A stretch of 64,000 bases of DNA from NCBI RefSeq assembly GCF_040436345.1, contig NC_133235.1, positions 16,764,660-16,828,659 of the forward strand. The letters run 5' to 3'. The stretch is from Pagrus major. Lineage: Eukaryota > Chordata > Actinopteri > Spariformes > Sparidae. Below the pieces are notes generated by a model. That model did not search any database. It saw only the letters and a list, made by a program, of their open reading frames with translations, and was not told where the DNA came from. Positions 59,501 through 64,000 of the stretch are shown piece after piece. Position 1 is the stretch's first letter. Every line of letters starts with the position of its first letter. A program made the position numbers and the translations under genes.

Positions 59501-62500
59501 CTCTAATAAGCACGGGTCAAATAGCCTCCATAAATCATAAAACACAGCACTTTTCCTCTGGTTTCACTGCAGCTCTGCTGTAATGGAACAAGGAGCCAAG
59601 ATAAATTGTTATTACTGCTCCTATAGCAGGAACCACTGGTGGAAAAAAAAATCAATTGTATAATCACTCGTGGAGGAGAGGGGGAAAGGGCGACATTGAA
59701 GTGTTCCTCCATTTCAGGTTATTCCTCTCATGGAGGCTTAGCGCTGCTCACAACCCGGGTAAGGGGCAAAACAGAGCGAAACACTGAGAAAAATGATTCA
59801 TACTCAACAGCTCTCATCCAACTCAAGCACCCAGCTAAAATAAAAAACAGGTATGCAACTCTCACGCCTGGCATTTACAGTTCATTTGTTTTCGCAGGAA
59901 GTAATTTTCATTAGCAAAACCAATTTCCCCCCCAAGTCCTCAACCCGAATAATAAACACAAACTCTTTCAGGGAGAAGGCAAAAAACAACATTTGAGCTC
60001 AAACTCTTCTTAGCAGCGCTCTAGAAATATTTTGGGATGCTGTCTTTGTTTGGGCTCCAGGTAAGAGGTGTCATAGTTTGCAGAGCGTGTCGTAATCACT
60101 TGCCTTAGGAGAATCCTGCTAGAGAGCTAATCATTACCACTCTGCCAGCTTGTAGAAGGGGGGCACATTTCTCCCGCTCAACTTTGGGCTGTTTTTCGTC
60201 TCTGTGTGACTGCTGCCTGTCAAACAAGCCACCACTGGTTGAAACGGCAAGTTTACATCAAAGCCTCTCACAACACAAGTTCAGTTTGAAGCTGCAATGA
60301 AATATTCAATGGTGTCTGCCTTTAATCAGAACACAGCAGCATTTTTCTCTGCAAAAAGTTTGTTTCCCAGAAAACAAGCTGCCTTTCACCAAGAGATTTA
60401 TGCTGCAGTATCACTGCTCTCACGTGGCTCTTCAATCAAGAACATTCCTCTGTAAGGGATATCATGCACAGCATGGCTCTAACATTGTATTATGAAAGTA
60501 TGAGGATGTGTTGGAATTAAATCATCTAAAGACGACTAGATCTTTGAGATATAGATTTTGTTGAGTTTACTGACATCCCAAATGTTTCTAACAATGTACA
60601 AACCTGGATAAAATCATAATTTTATTTAAGGTAATGGCACATTTAATTTGATCATTTGCTGGAACTTCCAGGGAAACATCAGAGTGAGGAAGGAGGTCGA
60701 TGAACATGACCAAATAAAACGTGAATATAACTATTAAACATTACCTTGTCTTTGAACATTTCTGCCTAAGTTACGTCGGGTACATTTTTTATCAGCATTT
60801 ATTGGTGGTTGTTGAACAATGAAGACAGCAACTCATGTCATCAAACTATGTATTTTGTTTTGCCCCATTGGCAGGAGTTATGCTGTGTGCTTAAGTTACT
60901 TGCTTGTATTTTTTTATTTTTTTTATTTCAGAGTTTTAAACAAAGCATAAATTTGTTGTAAATCATTCTGTCTGTCTATAGCATACTATTATTCCCACTG
61001 GGTTCTGAGGAGTTTATCAGCAATAGTGTTGTTAAACTATTGCTCCACTGTCCAGATGTCTGAAAATATACTGTATTTTTTGATTCCTATCTATCTCTGC
61101 TGATATACCAGGAGTTCTCTATGTGTTTGCTGTGCTTAAGAAAGTCTGGCAGTTTAATGTCTGATGCACAGTTTGGTGGTAAAGAGGGAAGTGACCTAAA
61201 AGTAGGCCAGAATTTTGATTACTTCTGATCAAATCCTGATAGCTCATCTTTAACATTCACAGCAGCACTTTGTCCACCCCCTCGAGCGACTAGATCAAAT
61301 TCTCAATTAGGCTTGTTGTAAGTGTGCCATTGACCTTGAGAAGGCTCTTTTTTAAACTTGGCTCCTGGTTTGAATGTTAAGCCTTTCAAGTCACTTGAGG
61401 ATAAATAGTTTGTGAGGCAGATACAGCAACTGAGGGCATAGAAATACAAGATTATGGATTTTATTGATACCATTGATGTATAGCATGAGCAGCAGCACCA
61501 TATTCATATGTGTCTGTTATTGTAATAAATTATACTAATCCGGGTAAAGCTCTGTTGAGTTACTCTCAATAGCCCTATCTCATTTTGTTTACAACAAATG
61601 AATTACAGCAGACACGCACACACAAGCACACGACTGATTCATGGCTTCTAATTGGCCTTTAATGGAAGCACAGTGTGTTAATAAAAATCAACCACTCGTA
61701 TCTTTTTAGGAGTGTTGAACCTTGGGAGGGAGTGATTAAATTGGTTATTAAACAGGTAAGATGCTCAAACACTGGGGTGATTAATTCCCCAGGGAGCACC
61801 TTTCACTGAGGCATCCTCTAAAAAGATGAACGTAATTGTACCAATTTCCACCCCGAGCTCGTCTCTCTCTACCCTAATTCACTGTCAGTCCCTGGTGCAC
61901 ACCAAGTGGACTAAAACAAAACTAGTGACAGATGCACTGTAGCTCTGGTGAGGGGAAAATGAAAACTGAAGGCACCGAAGCTGGAATACTTAGGAATGAA
62001 TTAAACTCAAGCGATTATCCAGTGTATTGAAATGGTAATTACAGAGAAAATGTTCAAGGGATTCATTGGAGAAAACAAAATGTTGACTAACATGGATGTC
62101 TCAGTGCATCAGACACACCGTGCTTGCTAGCATTAATACACGCCTTTCGAAATATAATGTGTTGGAGACATTTGGACCTGAGCTAAGTAGAATCATTATT
62201 TTAACCAGCCATATTATGGCAAATGTAAAAAAGTACAGATACTAGTTGATAGTATACAATTACAAATACAAGTAATACAATTTAACAACATTTGATTCAG
62301 TAACGACAATGACTACATGTCAGTGTTTTCACAAATTATTTTACAAGCCAAGTTTTAGTGATAAGTAGTAGTCTAGGTTATAACATTGGACAATTTGTGA
62401 ATTTGTGGTAAGGCTGTAAAATTTCATTCACAAATAAAGTTCTGTCTCTCTCTGGACTGCAGTTTCTTCTGCTCCCCTCCTTATTTCAGTGGATTTTATT

Positions 62501-62630
62501 TTATTTTTTTACTATGTAGCCTACATTCTAGGCAAATTTTTTGCCAGACTAAAGGGCTAGGCAATACTGACCTACATATTTAACTTATTCAAAGATAAAC
62601 AGATATCTACTACTGTTGCTTCTTAGATAG
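56540..62630. other. Gene-free stretch with possible conserved non-coding elements
   Basis: About 6.1 kb with no supported exon. Apart from a short tandem word (ttatacatatac, 57141-57170) I recognise almost no repeats. Patches such as 58780-59100, 60140-60480 and 61740-61930 have a mixed, non-repetitive composition with homeobox-type and E-box words (ttaatcag, cagatgg, gtgattaa). That looks like vertebrate enhancer DNA, but this is inference from style only. Confidence 0.35.
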
Positions 62631-62635
62631 ATAGA

Positions 62636-63354
62636 CAGTGTTGGGGTTAATGCAATACAAAAGCAATGCGTTAAAGTTATATATTACTTTTTGTGGTAAC
62701 TAAATTACCACAGTTATGTCATGTAACACGTGACAATCCGCGTTACCGACCGAAGTGAAGAGTTTATTGTTGTTTTTTTAAGAACCCATCCTCACCAACA
62801 TGACAATATTAATATAAACTGTTGTGTGTTTAATATAGCCAAGCCAAAAGCATAGAATCTACAGTGGCACATTGGCACCAAACACAGAGCAAAGTATGCT
62901 ATCCTTAGCCACCAAGAAAAGCAACAAAAGTCCAAACTAAAGGCAGCCTGTTCTCAACTGAAGATGTTCACATAAGTTACAAAAAGAAATGGTGCAGCAG
63001 TGTAAAAAACAGCTTTATTGTTGCTTTTTTTAATTGCCCCATTGATTGTTTAAAGTGTGTGAACTGTTTTACACTTTACACTTCTACTTTCAGAGCTAGT
63101 TATTTATTATTAAAATATTACTAAAATCAATAATAATCTAATTCAGAGGCAAATATATAATGTGATAACAAGGAGAAACTTTTTTTTTTACATTTGGCCC
63201 TTTGAGGGCAACTGTAATGTTGATGTGGCTCAGGATGAAATTGTGTTTGACAGGCATATTTCACAGGAGAAAGCACCGAATTCGGCCTGTGATTGCCACA
63301 AGGAAGTGTCAGATATTGTATTTTACATTTGAAAAGTAACATTTCCCAACGCTT
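62636..63354. mobile_element. Possible miniature DNA element with AGTGTTGGG-type ends
   Basis: The left end cagtgttggggttaatgcaa is followed by aagcaatgcgttaaagttat, wording of a common fish element with TAACGCGTTAC blocks (gcgttaccg near 62740). The right end reverse-complemented reads agcgttgggaaatgttactt. The flanking 8 bases do not match, so the two ends may come from different insertions. Confidence 0.4.
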
Positions 63355-63359
63355 TAAAC

Positions 63360-64000
63360 TTTGATTTCCTCAAATGAAAGCACTTGATGAGTTAAGAAAA
63401 AAAAAAATTATAGAGCTGCACAGTGAAAGACCTATCACGGGATTGCATCCCAGACAGAAAAAATGAAATAACTGAATTGAAAAACCGACAACAGCTGGCT
63501 GAGTGGATTGGGGATTATGCAAGAAATTCAGACTTTCCTAAAAACTGAAACCTTCTCTGCAAAACCTCGAGAATCCTTCAGAAGTTCTTCAAAGTTTTTG
63601 GCCTCGCTCACTGAAAATGAATGGGGACTGAAAACGCGACTGATGCTCCTGTCTCATAGTTGCCATCGTCTTGTCTCTGTTTTCTCATCATGCTCAGAGT
63701 GAGAAGACTTGAAAAAGCCCACACAGTGTGTCAGGAAGAAGACACATTTTCCAAGATAGCTGTTTCATCAAAAGGAGCTTAGGTGTGTAATGATGGGAGG
63801 TATCACTCGCCTTGTGACATAAACCATAAGCAGCATTGCTTTGGCAGCTCTAACAGCTCAGTGCCTAGTCAAACATTTTCAGTAGTGCCACCATTTACTC
63901 TAGTCTAGATTTTCATTACTTTTTCTTTCACCTCAGAGGGAAAATGCTCTGAATCCTAATTGAATCAGATATGTCCTCCACCTGTTATCCATCCCTCATG
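63360..64000. other. Intergenic stretch, nothing recognised
   Basis: No exon, repeat family or RNA gene was recognised up to the window edge. Confidence 0.4.

Noticed and set aside
34123-64000. Exons of SSBP3, MRPL37 or CYB5RL, expected next to CDCP2 from human order
   Set aside because: No translated stretch resembling these proteins was seen; they probably lie outside the window.

Overview
This window is nuclear DNA from a ray-finned fish, most likely a percomorph. The genes are split by spliceosomal GT-AG introns and their products match vertebrate families. The non-coding DNA is AT-rich and carries many short dispersed repeats of kinds common in percomorph genomes (tRNA-like SINEs, hAT-like miniature elements, foldback repeats, a Penelope-like fragment). 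No bacterial, viral or organellar features were seen.

The left half (about 1.5-34.1 kb) is a compact block of seven genes: NDC1 (-), an unrecognised coiled-coil gene (-), YIPF1 (-), LRRC42 (+), TMEM59 (-), TCEANC2 (+) and CDCP2 (-). Six of them are neighbours on human chromosome 1p32.3, so the block is conserved synteny; DIO1, HSPB11 and LDLRAD1, which lie among them in human, were not seen. I traced every exon of the six recognised genes. All junctions keep frame, and the products (671, 304, 403, 323, 207 and 531 aa) are near the lengths I recall for the human proteins. YIPF1/LRRC42 and TMEM59/TCEANC2 are divergent pairs about 1 kb apart. LRRC42/TMEM59 and TCEANC2/CDCP2 are convergent pairs.

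The genes do not form one pathway. NDC1 is a nuclear pore membrane protein, YIPF1 a Golgi membrane protein, TMEM59 an endosomal/Golgi glycoprotein, TCEANC2 a TFIIS-like nuclear protein, CDCP2 a CUB-domain membrane protein, and LRRC42 a leucine-rich repeat protein of unclear role.

The right half (34.1-64.0 kb) has no convincing coding exon. Its left two thirds hold many repeats: hAT-like miniature elements, a Penelope-like fragment, simple repeats and a 22-base G run. From about 56 kb rightwards repeats thin out, and the sequence looks like conserved non-coding DNA of a developmental gene neighbourhood, which is inference only. I found no clearly new biological system. The items most worth a second look are the coiled-coil gene, the nested repeat in CDCP2 intron 4, the hAT-like element with a near-perfect target duplication, and the tandem splice acceptors in LRRC42 and NDC1.
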